From Larix sibirica (taxonomy: Eukaryota > Streptophyta > Pinopsida > Pinales > Pinaceae): a DNA stretch of 39,923 nt. Under the pieces are notes generated by a model. It did no database searches, had not been told where the DNA came from, and saw nothing but the letters and a program-made list of their open reading frames with translations. Position 1 is the stretch's first letter. Every line of letters begins with the position of its first letter. A program made the translations under genes and the position numbers. Below, piece after piece: positions 21,107-32,886 of this stretch. The stretch covers positions 1 through 39,923 of the forward strand of contig NWUY0300028654.1 in NCBI GenBank assembly GCA_004151065.3. Reading direction: 5' to 3'.

Positions 21107-22987
21107 TGTTGGGATATTCACCAATATTGAAAGGGGGGTGAATTGGTATTGACCAATTTAAACAATTGTTTTACTTCTTAGACTTGTAATTGCATCCCAT
21201 ATATCATACAATAAAGCACATAAGCATAAATACACAGTACACATAGATTTTACATGGAAACCCAAATGGGAGAAAACCATGGAATGCTCTTTTTATGTTT
21301 ATAAATAGTACATTCAATTTATGTGCACCATCACAAAGGAAGCACCAACTCCCTAATTTTCTAGCACCAACTAGAGGGAGGAACCAACCCCCTTGTGAGA
21401 ACCAACTCACACTTCTCCAGGCACCAACTTGAAGGAGAATAAAATCTCTTGTCCTTGCCCCAATCCTACCACCCTGATATGAAGAAGAATATCAACCTAT
21501 CACTATCACTGCCTTCACATTGTTACTATGTTCACATTGTCACTATCTTTACACTGTCATTGTCATTATACTATCATTGTCATCAACTAATCCTCTTTTG
21601 ATCTTCAAGTCCGTTGCTCAACTGTACACAATGCTAACCAATCTTCCACTTCACTGTTCAGAAGACTTCATCAAATTTGATTCATCTCATCCTCAAATTT
21701 GTTTCCATCAAACGGGGCATATACCTACTTCGCAAGGTGATACAAGTTTTCTCTTCAATCTTCTCCTTCTTCTTGTACCAGATAATTAGTCCTCAAATAG
21801 TTCTAAGTTTGGACAAACTCTAATACAAGTGCCAAGGTGAGATTCACACAAGAGTCTTAAGCAACCTTCACGTAGGCATCTAGGATATATACAATAATCT
21901 TCAAACAATACCAATATATAGCATGAAGTGAATCTAAAACCTATTCCACTAGTTCATCCATAAATAACATCTACATAACACATAAATTCAGTCCACTAGG
22001 AGCCAAGATAAATAGTGTTAAGTGTACTTACACATGACAGAGTGTGGCCCTCAATTAATCCTTGACATTGTTGGATCAACCCTTAGAATGTGTGCCAAGA
22101 TCAACCCTTAATTCTATAATCAATACACTATAAAACAATTATTGCATTTGATGTACCATGCCCTCGTTGTACCCTATACTTTGTTGTCCTTTTATGTATC
22201 TTCGTTGAGTTGTACCTTCGTTGAGCTGTACCGTCACTTTTTTTTAATCTTTTGTACCTTCGCTCTTGTCTTTTGGTCAAGATTTCCTTTTATAAGATGA
22301 AAAAACCACTTGAATTTTGTCCACAAAACAGTCCTTAAATAGTGTGCCAAACTATCCTTCAAGATGATCTTAAAATCTGCAAACAAAGTCTCTCATACTA
22401 GGCCGAAATTCTCAACAATTTAACCCTAAAAACAATCATCACAATACTTCATTGCATAATCCTTGCAAACTTGTTCCATATCCTTCTTGTCTCGACTTGT
22501 GATCCTTGTGCTCCTTGTTCATGCACTATAGAACCCTTGTACTTCACTTTATATTCAGTAGAAAGATGTGTGTTGAGTAATGTTCAAATGAGGAGACTTT
22601 GACGCCTATTTATACTAGCCCAAGTCTTATTTTACGGGCTGACCTGTACTTTTTCATTGGAGTCGACATATCATTTTACTTTAACTTTCAGTTGGAGTCT
22701 ACCTATCCTTCATTTGATTAGCACTTTAGAAGGTTTCTTTTAGGGTTGTTTTACCCCATTTTTTAGGGCAACTTCCAAGCTTCTTTAGGGAACTTCAAGA
22801 CCCTTGTTTCAAGGCTTTTTCCCTACATCTTTAAGGATTTTATAGGACATTTCATGTGGACATATCTTCATTACATTTAGGGGCTGCCTTATTGCTTTTA
22901 GGGAATTTTTCATTTGTCTTCATGGCTTTAGGACTTCTAGGCTTCTTCTTACTTGGATTTTGACATCAATGAAAACCTTATTCAACA
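21107..22987 (-). repeat. copia 5' LTR of copy C (1,881 bp)
   Basis: It runs from tgttggg to ttcaaca on the plus strand. It matches the LTR at 8907 almost base for base up to 21460, apart from three substitutions at 21287-21292, then diverges with indels, for example in the degenerate tcattg/cactat repeats at about 21500-21590. The GTTGGTGC array is present. The right edge is followed by a purine-tract-like remnant, so it may also be the 3' LTR of a lost element on its right. Confidence 0.85.
22607..22614 (-). promoter_or_regulatory. TATA box of the copy C 5' LTR
   Basis: TATAAATA on the element strand, in the same context as at 10351-10358. Confidence 0.6.
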
Positions 22988-23202
22988 GAATCCGCCTTCT
23001 TGATGGTTGTTATGTTTTTAATTCAAGAGAAATTACATTGTCAACAATTAATACATAAATTAGGTTATCAATTGGGATGATCATGCTATTAAAGTGATCA
23101 TGAGCACAAACAACTACAAGATGAAACTCAATGTGATATATGGTGGTTCATGAGACAATATCCTCAAAACGAAAGAGTGGATTAGAATGAGGAAACCAAC
23201 AT
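22988..23202. other. purine-tract-like remnant and unrecognised flank
   Basis: The first 18 bases (gaatccgccttcttgatg) resemble the atatccccctttgtc...gatgg of the PPT region in copies B and C. A few bases of another internal region may therefore survive beyond the LTR. After about 23005 nothing is recognised up to the gypsy-type LTR. Confidence 0.4.
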
Positions 23203-23814
23203 TGTCGCTCCTTGTGAGGGATCCTTTTCCCCTAGTTTAAAGTTTCTTATTCGATTCATGGTTTGCATAGAATTATTCAACACACAAAATAAAATAAATG
23301 CATAATATTAATTTGATATAATTATCAACATAAGAAGGCATATTTACATATAAAAAACATCAAGAACTCATTACGTTGCATAACAATAAGTCAATATTCC
23401 GGATCATATCATTAATTTAAAGAATATTTCCTTTTTAAATAATTGTTTAAATAACAATGTAGGTACCAAGGACTTATCTAATAGAAGGCTCATCGTGGGC
23501 CTCAAAAAAATCATTGTGTGAGATTATATCTTTCCTTCTAAGATAAGGAATAATTATATTGGGACACCTCTGAAGTTACCACCCAAATACAACCCTGACC
23601 ATTCTTTTACCTTGCTCAAGACACAAGCCAAATTTCAAATAAATAATAGTTGAAGGGTTCCATAGATAAAAGTAATGACTCTTTATGTTTTTACATCATA
23701 ACTCTTCATTATTTCACAATTACAAATGAACTAGTTAGTTTTAACTTTTACATATTTTTCTTATTTTCAAGACCTCTTATTTTATTTATTACAAGTAGAA
23801 ATTGGTACATAACA
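23203..23814 (-). repeat. gypsy-type LTR, left (3') copy
   Basis: On the element strand it starts TGTTATGTACCAATTTC and ends near TGTCGC on the plus strand; the left edge could instead be 23213. Similarity to 34199-34786 is clear from tgtgag (23213) to the ttcattattt at about 23710, then resumes at the attggtacat end. The roughly 100 bases between lack a counterpart in the other copy. Confidence 0.6.
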
Positions 23815-23870
23815 TTCTCTCCTCCATCTATTTTTGATGTCCTCATCAACCTTGAACCCATATGCAGACA
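23815..23870 (-). other. purine tract and possible pol tail
   Basis: Next to the LTR the minus strand reads ATGGAGGAGAGAA, a good polypurine tract. Before it lies GATGAGGACATC, which resembles the end of many plant gypsy pol frames, where an acidic D-E-D run precedes the PPT. Only about 15 codons are recognisable, so the coding call is inference. Confidence 0.45.
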
Positions 23871-26478
23871 CAAATCAATATGAAATATATTTTAAAATTA
23901 AATATCTTTGTAAAATATTTAAACATCTTATCTTTTTTCAAAATATTAAAATGAACAAACATTAATAAATTAATATATGGTATATATAACAAAACCCAAT
24001 CATAAGACAATGCTAGCAAGTTATATTCCCAAAACAAATATTGTGTGGTTTTAGTCACCATATGTCACTAATATTAACAAGTTGAATGTCTCCACTCTGA
24101 AATTAAAAAAGATTACTTCAATATAATTCTCTTTATGAATTTTCTAAATTGTAAATCTTAAAAATCTTAGTAAGTGCCCATTTCACACAAATTTCATATC
24201 ATAACTTACCACAATAATACTTACTTCACGCTATTCACTAGATACCTCTAGTTCATATCACTTGATATGTATTAAAAAGATAACACATGCCTTCAAAATT
24301 ACATAAATCATACCATTTAAAGTATTTATTGATAATTCTTTTACCTTAAATAAAACAATCACATGTATTGTGTCATTACAACTCTATAAATATCCAAAAC
24401 AATAAACATACCACCTTTTACCATAATGTGGTGCTACCCTTACCACATTACCATTTAGCATGTAGTATGACTAGAATAGAATATTCTATTATCTACCTAG
24501 ATCCATTTCCTTTTAGGATCAAAGCATAACCATAACAAAGATGTTGTTCACGCGGACTCAACAATTAATAACAACATAAGCATGTTATTAATGTTTTATT
24601 TAAAGGTGTTTATCATTACACAATTATCTTAATGAAATACATAAAATCATAGATAAAAAGAACCAATAATTATTTGCAAGTAATTGGTCAACATCCACAT
24701 AAGAATTAAACACCATTTATATATGTATATATAGTGGAAATGGAGTACTAAGAGGAAACCCACTTTTAAATGCCATTTGCATATAAATTCCATAATTCCA
24801 TATCGCAAGCTCATGTGACTAACCATCACATCATGCAACCTATCACTTAGTACCACTGCACTATAGAAATCAACCAACATGAAATAGCCACTTCTATCTC
24901 CAATATCTTTGTCACTCATTCCAACACTTAAATATCTCCCTCGTAGCTACTCTCTAAATCAGGCTAAGATAAGCCCTTCTACTATAATGCTACCTTAGGG
25001 AATCATTTCCTAATCATAGCAAGGAGGATCATGGACATGGTATGACTAAAATACTATTGAGAAGTGTTGCAACTATTGAATATTTCTTAGGCAAGGATAT
25101 CCATCGGCAAGTCTATCAAGGTATGGCTCTCTAATAGTACAACTTAGTTTGGATCATAGGTTCCTATGGCTATGATCTTCAATATGTCATCACAATCATA
25201 TTGGTATCACTACCATGTCTAGGTATCACCTCTCATGGTGCATAATCTCAACATAATTCTCATAGATTATCATGTTCTTCACATAAGTCTCCATATAATT
25301 TTCCTAACATAATATTCACGCAACTCTCAACCCTTCCCTCCCTTTCAAAGGTGAGAGTGCTCTACTCTTTTTATGAAAAAATGATGAATATATGATAATA
25401 ATGTGAGATTAATGGAGTTGGAAAATCATTGCTCATTCATTAAGATTAAATATATATTGATGCATCCATTCTTCTTTATTATTTGTTTTTCACATCTCTC
25501 TTAATAGATTTTTGTGATGGAAGAAAATTATGATAAGAAAATAAAAACTATAACCTTATTTTTTTAATATATAAATATCATATTATGTCTCAACTATACA
25601 TAATTAATATTATATATTATCTTAGTTAACGTATTGTAAAAAGACTAAAATCTAAATATAAGCTTAACATCATAAATACCCTATATATAAATACATAATA
25701 ATCATCTTATATTAAAATGATGTAATACAACTACCTATTATTATAAATATAGTAATAAATATTCCTATTTAAAATTTCTTCATCAAATATTATATTTTTA
25801 TATTTATAATAAAGTATTATTAAAATTATTTTTATTTAATATAGCTTAAATTTAAATTTATTCTTCTTTATAAACCTATTACATAAACATTTTTATTTAA
25901 TAGAACTTAAATGTAAATTTATTACTTTTTATAAACTTATTAAACTTATAAGACAACTCCATATTCTTAAGGAATTTATTTTAATATGATCTTAAATTGG
26001 AATTTCTTTATAACTTTGAGATAGTCTGAAGGTTGACAAATAAATTCATAAACTTATTATATAGAGGTCAAAGTGATAATTTATATATATTGGTTTTGCC
26101 ATATAATTTGCATTCATTCTTCCCCATTTGAAATTTTCTTTATCCTTAGAGAAACTCTAAATTGCATTTATGTACTTTACATACATAAATTGCATCTTTT
26201 TTTATCCAACCAAGATATATAATATATTTTAGAGTAGTTTCTGAAAACCCCCGTAATTATTTTTCACAATTTCATTGCAACTTCTATAAATGATATTTAA
26301 ATAACCTAGAAAGGTATCCTATAGAAAATGTCAAATACAAACTAAGGTATTATTATCCCCACATTTTTTTCCCTAAAATATACAATATCAAAATGTGATG
26401 CGCTTCTTTTTATGTTCAACAGTTGAACTAATTAAAATAGATTTATAAGAATATGATTACCTTCACTCCAACCATATA
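23871..26478. other. very AT-rich noncoding sequence
   Basis: No coding region is supported. The ORFs at 23846-24061 (-) and 24647-24919 (-) are Tyr/Leu/Phe-rich and typical of chance frames in AT-rich DNA. About 25530-26100 is extreme, with long runs of only A and T. A TC-rich part at about 25290-25370 (cccttccctccctttc) stands out against this. It could be the noncoding interior of the gypsy-type element. Confidence 0.45.
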
Positions 26479-26480
26479 NN
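26479..26480. other. two Ns at a homology breakpoint
   Basis: AT-rich unrelated DNA on the left switches to copia gag on the right exactly here, so the edge of copy D is probably an assembly join and not a biological end. Confidence 0.65.
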
Positions 26481-27947
26481 TCCAAGACCAAACTTATCAT
26501 AGAATGGTCTTTGGCTATTGATGATTTCATGCAGTATTTGGTGCTATTGCTAAAGTTCTGTTGGATGCCTTCTTCTATAATTCTTTTCTAAGTGAGACTA
26601 TTTCAAGTTCCAACTCTTTCTGTATCTTCTCATTTTCTTCCAGTTGTCTTCTTAGTGTTTCTTCAATCACTTTAGCCTCTTCCAACTGAACCCTTAGATC
26701 TATGAAAATTTGCTTGGTTTCTTCAGGATTTTGCTAGATCTCTGCGAGTCTTCCTTTAGTTTGCTTATCTCTTCCTTGAATGACTTGTTTTTCTTCCTTT
26801 CTTTTCTGAGATCATTTAAGGAACTAAGGAATTCTGCCTCAAGATTCACTTTCTCCTTCTTCATAGTCTTCCTCATTATCTTTACCAGTTTCCTCTAATT
26901 CCATGAAGAGCACTCTTCATGAGTCACTATCACTATCATCATCTTCATCGGATGAGGAACTATCATATATTAAATAGAGACTTTTTTTTTCTTTCAAAAA
27001 TCTTCTTTTATTTCTTTCAAAAATCTTCTTTTATTTCTTTCCTTGTCTCTCCCATGATATTTCTTTTCTTTCTTGGGAACTTCTTCTTCATTACTATTTG
27101 AACCTTTTGCATAAGGACATTTGGAAGCAAAATTACCAACTTTACCATGATTAAAACATTTGAAATGAAGCTTACCTTTGTACTTTCTGGTTCCTCTTTT
27201 CAACTTTCTCATAAAGTTGGCCTCTTCTTCATTGTATGAATTATCACTGTAGGTGGATCATGACATGTTTTTGACTTTTTCTTGTTCTTCCTTGTCTTCT
27301 TGGAGGCCTTGAAAGCTGCTTCCCTTTTGGATGGATTTTCCTTCTCTGTTGTCATTTTGTATGCTATAAGAATTCCATGTAATTCATCCAGACTCAATTT
27401 ATCTACATCTTGTCTTTCCTCTAGAGCTGAGATTTTAGGATCCAACCTCATTGAGAGATATTTTTGTATCTTCTGAACAATTACTAGACTTTCAATCTTT
27501 TCTCCCAGTCCTCTCATGGTGTTCACAATTTCATCAAATCGGATAAAATAATACACAATATCTTCATATTCCTTCATTTTCAAGTGTTAAAACCATTTTC
27601 TATAGGTTTGGAGCTTGGCCCATTTGACTTTAACATCTCCTTCATAACATTCTTGAGCTTGTCCCATATTTCTTTTGCTGAGGTACAATGCATAACCTTG
27701 AAAATTTTTGATGCTTTTAGACCACCCAAAATAACATACATGGTTTTTGCATTACATTCAAAGAGTATTCTTTTAGTTGTACCTACTACTGGAGTAATAG
27801 TTGGTACAATGTATTCATTTACACATCTTGCCAAACATCAAGTCCCTATTACTGCAAAAATAGTTTCATCCTTATGCTCTAGAAAGCATAGTTCAACCCA
27901 TCAAACAATGGTAATCCATGCTTGGTATATTCTTCATTCTTATCCAT
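26481..27947 (-). pseudogene. copia gag (copy D)
   Basis: The start at 27947 gives MDKNEEY then LPLFDGLNYAF, with a stop where the family has Trp. The frame 27580-27834 has TSAKEIWDKLKNVMKEM, and 27209-27583 has the IVNTMRGLGEKIE block and a Lys-rich run. The zinc knuckle (26994-27212) is CFNHGKVGNFASKC, so the second Cys is His and the His is Asn, and zinc binding should be lost. The gag tail follows up to the NN. It is independently mutated compared with copies A and C, and its early part keeps longer open frames. Confidence 0.8.
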
Positions 27948-28000
27948 CATTTTTATTGGGATCTACCTTCCAGTGGTCAAATTGTTCCTGAAGGAACCTT

Positions 28001-28012
28001 GCTCTGATACCA
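28001..28012 (-). other. intact primer-binding site (copy D)
   Basis: Read on the element strand, TGGTATCAGAGC lies two bases after the LTR end. This is the usual plant copia PBS, complementary to the 3' end of initiator tRNA-Met. It fixes the LTR edge for the whole family in this window. Confidence 0.88.
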
Positions 28013-28014
28013 AT

Positions 28015-28270
28015 TGTTGGAATATTGAGAGGATGGGTGAATCAATATTCGTTAATTTAAACCATCTTTTTACTTTTTAGATTTGTAATTGCATTCCAAA
28101 TGTTATACAATAAAGCACATAATCATAAATACACAATACACAAAGATTTTATGTGGAACCAAAATGGGAGAAAACCACGAATTTTTGTTCTTATGTTTAT
28201 AAAGAGTACATTCAATTTTATGTGCACCAAAACAAAGGAAGCACCAACTAGGAGGCACCAAACCCCTTGT
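28015..28270 (-). repeat. truncated copia LTR of copy D
   Basis: It starts tgttggaatattgag and follows the other LTRs to the caccaaaccccttgt motif. It is then cut, with unrelated sequence from about 28271. Only three of the gcaccaa motifs remain because one unit is deleted. Confidence 0.8.
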
Positions 28271-29848
28271 AATATACCTTACTCTTGACCCCCTAATGTT
28301 GTAATCTGTGTGATGTAAATCTTTGTATATATTAGTTCATGGCGAGGAGCTCAAGGACAAGACCCCGCTAGTGAACGTTCTAGCATTTTTATGATTTTGT
28401 GGTTAAACCATGCGTTAGTTAAAGCATGGTGATTTCATGTATATTGTTTTAAATGTAAATGATGAATTAATGAAAACTAGACCTAGGAATTTGAATGTGC
28501 AAGGAAATAGAAACGAGGGGAAAGGTATCCACTAGGGGGAGAGGTTGAAGGCTAGAGAAGCCTTTAGAAATTAGGTATTGATATTTTGAAAATAAAAATA
28601 GTTGCGATCATTGACTTATGAGCATTTGTGCCCAAGCGGAAGCGAGTTAATATTAACTCATTTATTGACTGAAGCGAATAGCTCATCTTAAAAGCTTGGA
28701 AGTAGCTCTTATGAGTATATTAATAGGAAGGCCTCGGCTATTACTTTGAGCTTCTTATTAAACTTAGGACATAGTGGACAATATATGGTTAGGACTTGCT
28801 TGTCATAAAAAATGATTATATTTATAACACTTCTAAAGAAAAGAATAATTAATATGATCTTTTCTTAGGTGAAAAGGAAATTAGAGAAGATATGTCTAGG
28901 GTTATATTTAATGGGGATTATTTATTTTCATTATAGAAAGTTACATGGACTAATAACTACAATATATTTACGTGAATATTGTAATATGAATGTTGATATT
29001 ATTAAGAGAATTCACAAAAGTTATAAAATGATGCCTGAAAAAAAAAGAATGGTAGGAACCTAGGTAAGGTTGTCACTACCGGAGTGAAGTGAGTTTCTCA
29101 GCTCTTCATCAAGATTGGAATTTTTTTTTTCTTTTCTGAAATTCACTACCATGGTTCTAGTGTTTAGGTTACCCTACTCTGCCTCTCATATGATCACACC
29201 CATGTGCCCAAAAACGCAATGAGTGGTCACGCCTCACTGTACAGGTTCAGTTCCTTTGTTGGGATGGCGATATTCAACAAGATATCGTGGTTCAGGCACT
29301 CCTTCCTGGAAATGGGGATTCTCGAGTTATCAAACCACTAATTCAATGTGCCAATCGTGGATGCAATACACCCTGTAGCAGTGGCCAACGCACTGTCTTC
29401 CAGGTTTCGATGGATATCCCTCAATCTCGACTACAAGAGGGGATGAACTCTTTGAATCCTTCAAAATTGATCACAATAGACTCGTCTAACTCGTACCTCG
29501 AGCCTCCTTCTGCGGTTGAAGCCCTAGTTTGACTATGGGTTTGTCTGAGAGCTTCCCCTGTGCCCATCACCAAGAAACCATCAGTTTCTTTCAAATTTTG
29601 ATCGCCGAGTTATACTATGAGTGGATCTCAGCTCAATCATGCCTATTGGGGTGTCCCAAGTATTTGCATGTGGAAATGGTTAGACTCTAAACCCGATTCT
29701 GCTGAAATGAAACCCTGGTGTGACTGTAAATCGTAGGATAGTTTAGATTGCAGATAATAAAAACGCCTCCAGGCATACAATTAACATAGCTACCATGAAC
29801 TCAGAAAATGAAGGAAGAAACAAAAGAAATTTTCCCTCCATTCCCAAA
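28271..29848. other. unrecognised sequence with one possible coding stretch
   Basis: 28271-29200 shows no motif; a perfect 16-bp palindrome (gagttaatattaactc) lies at 28644-28659. 29220-29720 is visibly richer in G and C than its surroundings and has an 81-codon plus-strand frame (29287-29532) with CANRGCNTPC. More open sequence follows after the stop (about 29535-29700). It could be a host gene or transposon fragment, but no family is recognised. The N at 29849 separates it from the LINE. Confidence 0.3.
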
Positions 29849-29849
29849 N

Positions 29850-30412
29850 AGATCAACCTTTAAGATGAGAGCCTGAAGTTTCTTCATTTTCATAGTGTGT
29901 AAGCATTGCTGAGCAATACCCACCGCATCCGAGATCTGTTTGTTCGACAAGAAGCCGAATTGTTCTTCAGTAATATACTTGCTCATAAAAGGCCTAATAC
30001 GATTTGTAATGATATTTGAGATCAACTTATAAATCAAATTGCATAAAGAGATTGGACGATAGTCATTGAATGTCTTTGGGCAGTTATTTTTTGGAATAAG
30101 AGTGATATGAGTCTGATTTAGATACTTTGGTATTATACCTTTCAATTTGGATTCATTAACCATATCCATAAGCTCCTTACCTAATAAATCAAAGAAATGA
30201 AGAAAAAATTGTACTAGCCAACAATCTAGACTGGGGCTTTTTTCCTTAACAAATTTTGATAAAACTTCTTTTACTTCATCAATGCCAATTTCTGCCCCAA
30301 TCTGCTTTCCTTCCTCATCATCAAAGAATCTGGGCAATTTTCTAATCACTTTTAGTTGTTGATCCAAATGCAAATCAAAATCCTTACTGTAAAAACCTTT
30401 GAAATGATGCAC
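29850..30412 (-). pseudogene. LINE reverse transcriptase, N-terminal part
   Basis: The frame shows the fingers part of a non-LTR RT: an HHFKGFYSKD start, then the DEVKEVL block and KEKSPSLDCW, where the family has KSPGPDG. QTHITLIPKNNCP and NDYRPISLCNLIYKLISNII follow, then EEQFGF and ALILKVD. Motif A should continue with an Asp-containing run after KVD, but the N and unrelated sequence follow. The catalytic FADD motif is therefore absent. The 30413-30742 stretch upstream is the linker to the endonuclease and is also broken. Confidence 0.85.
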
Positions 30413-31613
30413 AACTACAGACTCAATCTCACTCTATTCCTTGGCCAACATACCATTTGAATCTTTTAGCTCCAAAATTGAATTTGAAATTCTATGTTGG
30501 TTAGCAAAACGATGATTTTTTTTGTGTGTTATTGTCCCCTGCTTCCAACCAGATCGCTCTGCTCTTAAGCCACCAACCTTCTTCTTCCAACCGTAATATT
30601 TTTTCTTTCTTTGCTTTCAATTCAAAAATTTTACTCTCTGTTCGAGTTGAAAAAAATCATAATAATTGAGCTCATATAACCTATTTAGCTCATTTTCAAT
30701 TAACACTAGTTCTTCAGAATCTTTTGCTTTTCTATCTCTTTCCTAACACATAACATCTTTTTTTAAAAGAGATAATTTCTTGGTGATATTCAACATAGAG
30801 GAAAGGTGAATTGTATCAGGCAATTCCTTCCATTTGGTAGAGATCAAGTTCCAAAAATCCTGCTCACCCAACCAACCGTGATTAAATCTAAAAGGGAACT
30901 GACTAGTCTTTCTTTCCAAATCGAGTTGGAGAATTATCGCTTTGTGGTACGATACCCCTTTAGCAACATACCAAGAACGATATCTTTCAACCAAAGCATA
31001 AAGCTGATCCGACATCAAGAAACGATCTAATCTCTTTGCAATACCCGCCTTCCCCTGTCGACCATTCGACCACGGAGGGACCATCCGACTACGATCAATA
31101 CCAATTAACCCTACAGATCAAATAAAGATTTGAAGTATCCATACAACGGATCATTTACATTTCTAGTACCCCAAATTTCATCAGAAGATAGGGTAAAATT
31201 TAAGTCCCATGCCATAATTAAATATGGCTCCTGTAAAATGCCCCAGTCCTTAACACTATCCCAAAAATATTATCTATGTCTATAGGGCCATAAACATTTA
31301 ACAATTTTACATGATTTACCATTCCTTTGATTTTACCTTCAATGAAAATTCCTGTGAAAGTATAAAAGGACTTTACATTAGCCATTTGTGGATTCGAAGC
31401 AACAAGCATACCACTCGATAATCCCGCTGCATCTAAAGCACAACCTTTCCACACAAGTTTTAATCTAAGGAAGTGATTGCAAGCATCCACTGGTGATGCC
31501 ATAGTTTCCTGAAGACAAAGTACTGAAGGCTTAATATTTACTAATAACTGTTTTAGTGCAACTCTTTTGGCAGAGCCACCAAGCTTTCTAATGTTTAGGG
31601 ATCCAATTATCAT
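30413..31613 (-). pseudogene. LINE endonuclease (APE type)
   Basis: The start MIIGSLNIRKLGG at 31613 is the usual beginning of plant L1 second frames. LCLQET carries the metal-binding Glu, and LLNVYGP follows. A frameshift near 31260 moves on to WDLNFTLSSDEIWG and RLDRFLMSD. The final motif is VSYHKA, where the family has S-D-H, so the Asp is Tyr. The enzyme nicks target DNA for priming in active elements; this one has a frameshift, an in-frame stop near 31112 and the lost Asp. The linker to RT runs on to 30413 with stops. Confidence 0.82.
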
Positions 31614-31950
31614 TTAAACACATTTTCAAGGGCCGCGTCCTCTCTAAGAGCCCTGAGATCATTTGTAAAGTCCAAACCCTTTTGGAATAATGAAGAAACC
31701 CTAGGATTTTCAAATCTAGGATGGTCCCAATCCAATTTTTTACCCTTCTTTCCTTTCAGTTGCTTCCTAATAGTTACATTTGCAGAACAGATTGAGGAAA
31801 TTGGAAGAGTGTTAGAATTTTCCTCGACTATTCCAGATTTTTTTTGCAATGGTTTAATACACCTAGGGTTCATCGACAAAGGAGGGGGCATAGAATCATG
31901 AGTAGGAAGGACTCTCCTTGTTTTATGCCTTTCTTCTTAGAAGATGGAAT
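31610..31950 (-). pseudogene. C-terminal end of LINE first reading frame
   Basis: The open frame 31610-31891 is basic (LKGKKGKKLDWDHPRFENPR) and ends with an acidic tail. It probably extends a little further upstream (to about 31950). Its TGA stop overlaps the ATG of the endonuclease frame as ATGA. Plant LINE first frames encode an RNA-binding protein; only the tail is present and no zinc knuckle is visible, so the assignment rests on position. Confidence 0.6.
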
Positions 31951-32179
31951 CAACTTATGAGTATAAATTCTTAAAATAAGGAGAGATCTTATGTTAATTT
32001 GACATAAAAATATTGAAATGCCATGATTTATTTTTGGACCAGCAATGGTGAATATCGAATTGAATTTGGTATGGGGTGTTTAAATCACCCCAAATCGAAT
32101 AACTATAAGAAGTGGAGTGTGTAAATTAGTGGACAAACTCATCTTAATTTTAGTTGAAATCCTTCTCAATTAATATTAG

Positions 32180-32183
<4 letters not shown>

Positions 32184-32211
<28 letters not shown>
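32184..32211 (+). repeat. (CT)14 microsatellite
   Basis: There are fourteen uninterrupted ct units, followed by acgcgcagg. Confidence 0.95.
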
Positions 32212-32212
<1 letters not shown>

Positions 32213-32846
32213 CGCGCAGGCACAAATTTCTTTAAAAATCATTGACATCACAATGCCAACTTTGTTAACGATCACTACAATCACAATGTTAAAGGTAATT
32301 GTGAACTTCTACCCATAACTCATTTTTTGTTTGTTTGTTTAGCATTTGGACATCTACCCAACACATGTTTATGTGATTGTTTAATCATCTACTTAAATTA
32401 CCAAAGTAATTCAATGTAATAATCATCATCATATAATACAATTTTCCCCTCTTACCATCACTTCCATCTTTGAAAATTTAATTGTTATTTAGGTTTCATA
32501 ATGATATTGTTACTATTTTATTCGTTTTTTTTTCCAGCTCAAAGGTCTAAATATTATTGGCGATGTGCCTTCCCTATAAATAAAACATGTAGAGTTTTGC
32601 TCAAATATAGTAAAAGAATTTGGCTACACTAAATCTTCTCCAATCTTAAATTTATCCTTCAAATATGAATGACAAAGTCTAAAATATAATGTGTATTATT
32701 TTCACCAATAATCACCATAAATTGATAATAATTAATGAGCCAAATAATATTATCTTCACTTTAAGAGCTCCATTAGTCACCATTTCTATTGCATACCTAT
32801 AATTTTCCTCTTTATCAACTTCCCTTCACTATCTATCTATACCTTC

Positions 32847-32886
32847 ACTATCTATCTATCTATCTATCTATATATATATATATATA
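32847..32886 (+). repeat. compound (CTAT)n-(TA)n microsatellite
   Basis: About six tcta units run into about eight ta units. The preceding block (ccttcactatctatctat at about 32823-32840) is a near copy of the repeat start. Confidence 0.9.

Larger units (their letters stand above)
14165..22987 (-). mobile_element. copia element C (LTR to LTR, inactive)
   Basis: The order on the minus strand is complete: 5' LTR (21107-22987), PBS remnant, gag, zinc knuckles/protease, integrase, RT, RNase H, PPTs, 3' LTR (14165-15921). It is 8.8 kb long. Three features argue against a simple insertion. The two LTRs belong to different subfamilies, with unlike middle parts. The flanks (ttata and gaatc) do not match as a target duplication. 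The gag-protease-U5 part is almost identical to copy A while the rest is not. A recombinant, a converted copy or an assembly chimera fits better. Confidence 0.75.
26481..28270 (-). mobile_element. copia element D (gag, PBS and LTR start only)
   Basis: From right to left: the first 256 bases of an LTR, an intact PBS, gag from its start codon, and a cut at NN within the gag tail. Protease onwards is absent. The LTR part looks closer to the subfamily at 14165 than to the one at 8907. It lies inside the span of the gypsy-type element. Confidence 0.75.
29850..31950 (-). mobile_element. plant L1-like LINE, truncated on both sides
   Basis: On the minus strand this holds the end of a first reading frame, then an endonuclease and the first part of a reverse transcriptase. 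It stops at the N at 29849 just where RT motif A should begin. The 3' half of RT, the 3' end and any poly-A tail are missing, as is most of the first frame. It lies within the span of the gypsy-type element. The host sequence left of the N does not look like LINE. Confidence 0.8.

Noticed and set aside
14165-22987. Copy C as an active autonomous element
   Set aside because: It has gag stops, a missing integrase zinc module, RT frameshifts, a degraded PBS and mismatched LTRs.
28001-28012. tRNA gene
   Set aside because: Only the 12-base complement of the tRNA 3' end is present; there is no cloverleaf. It is a primer-binding site.
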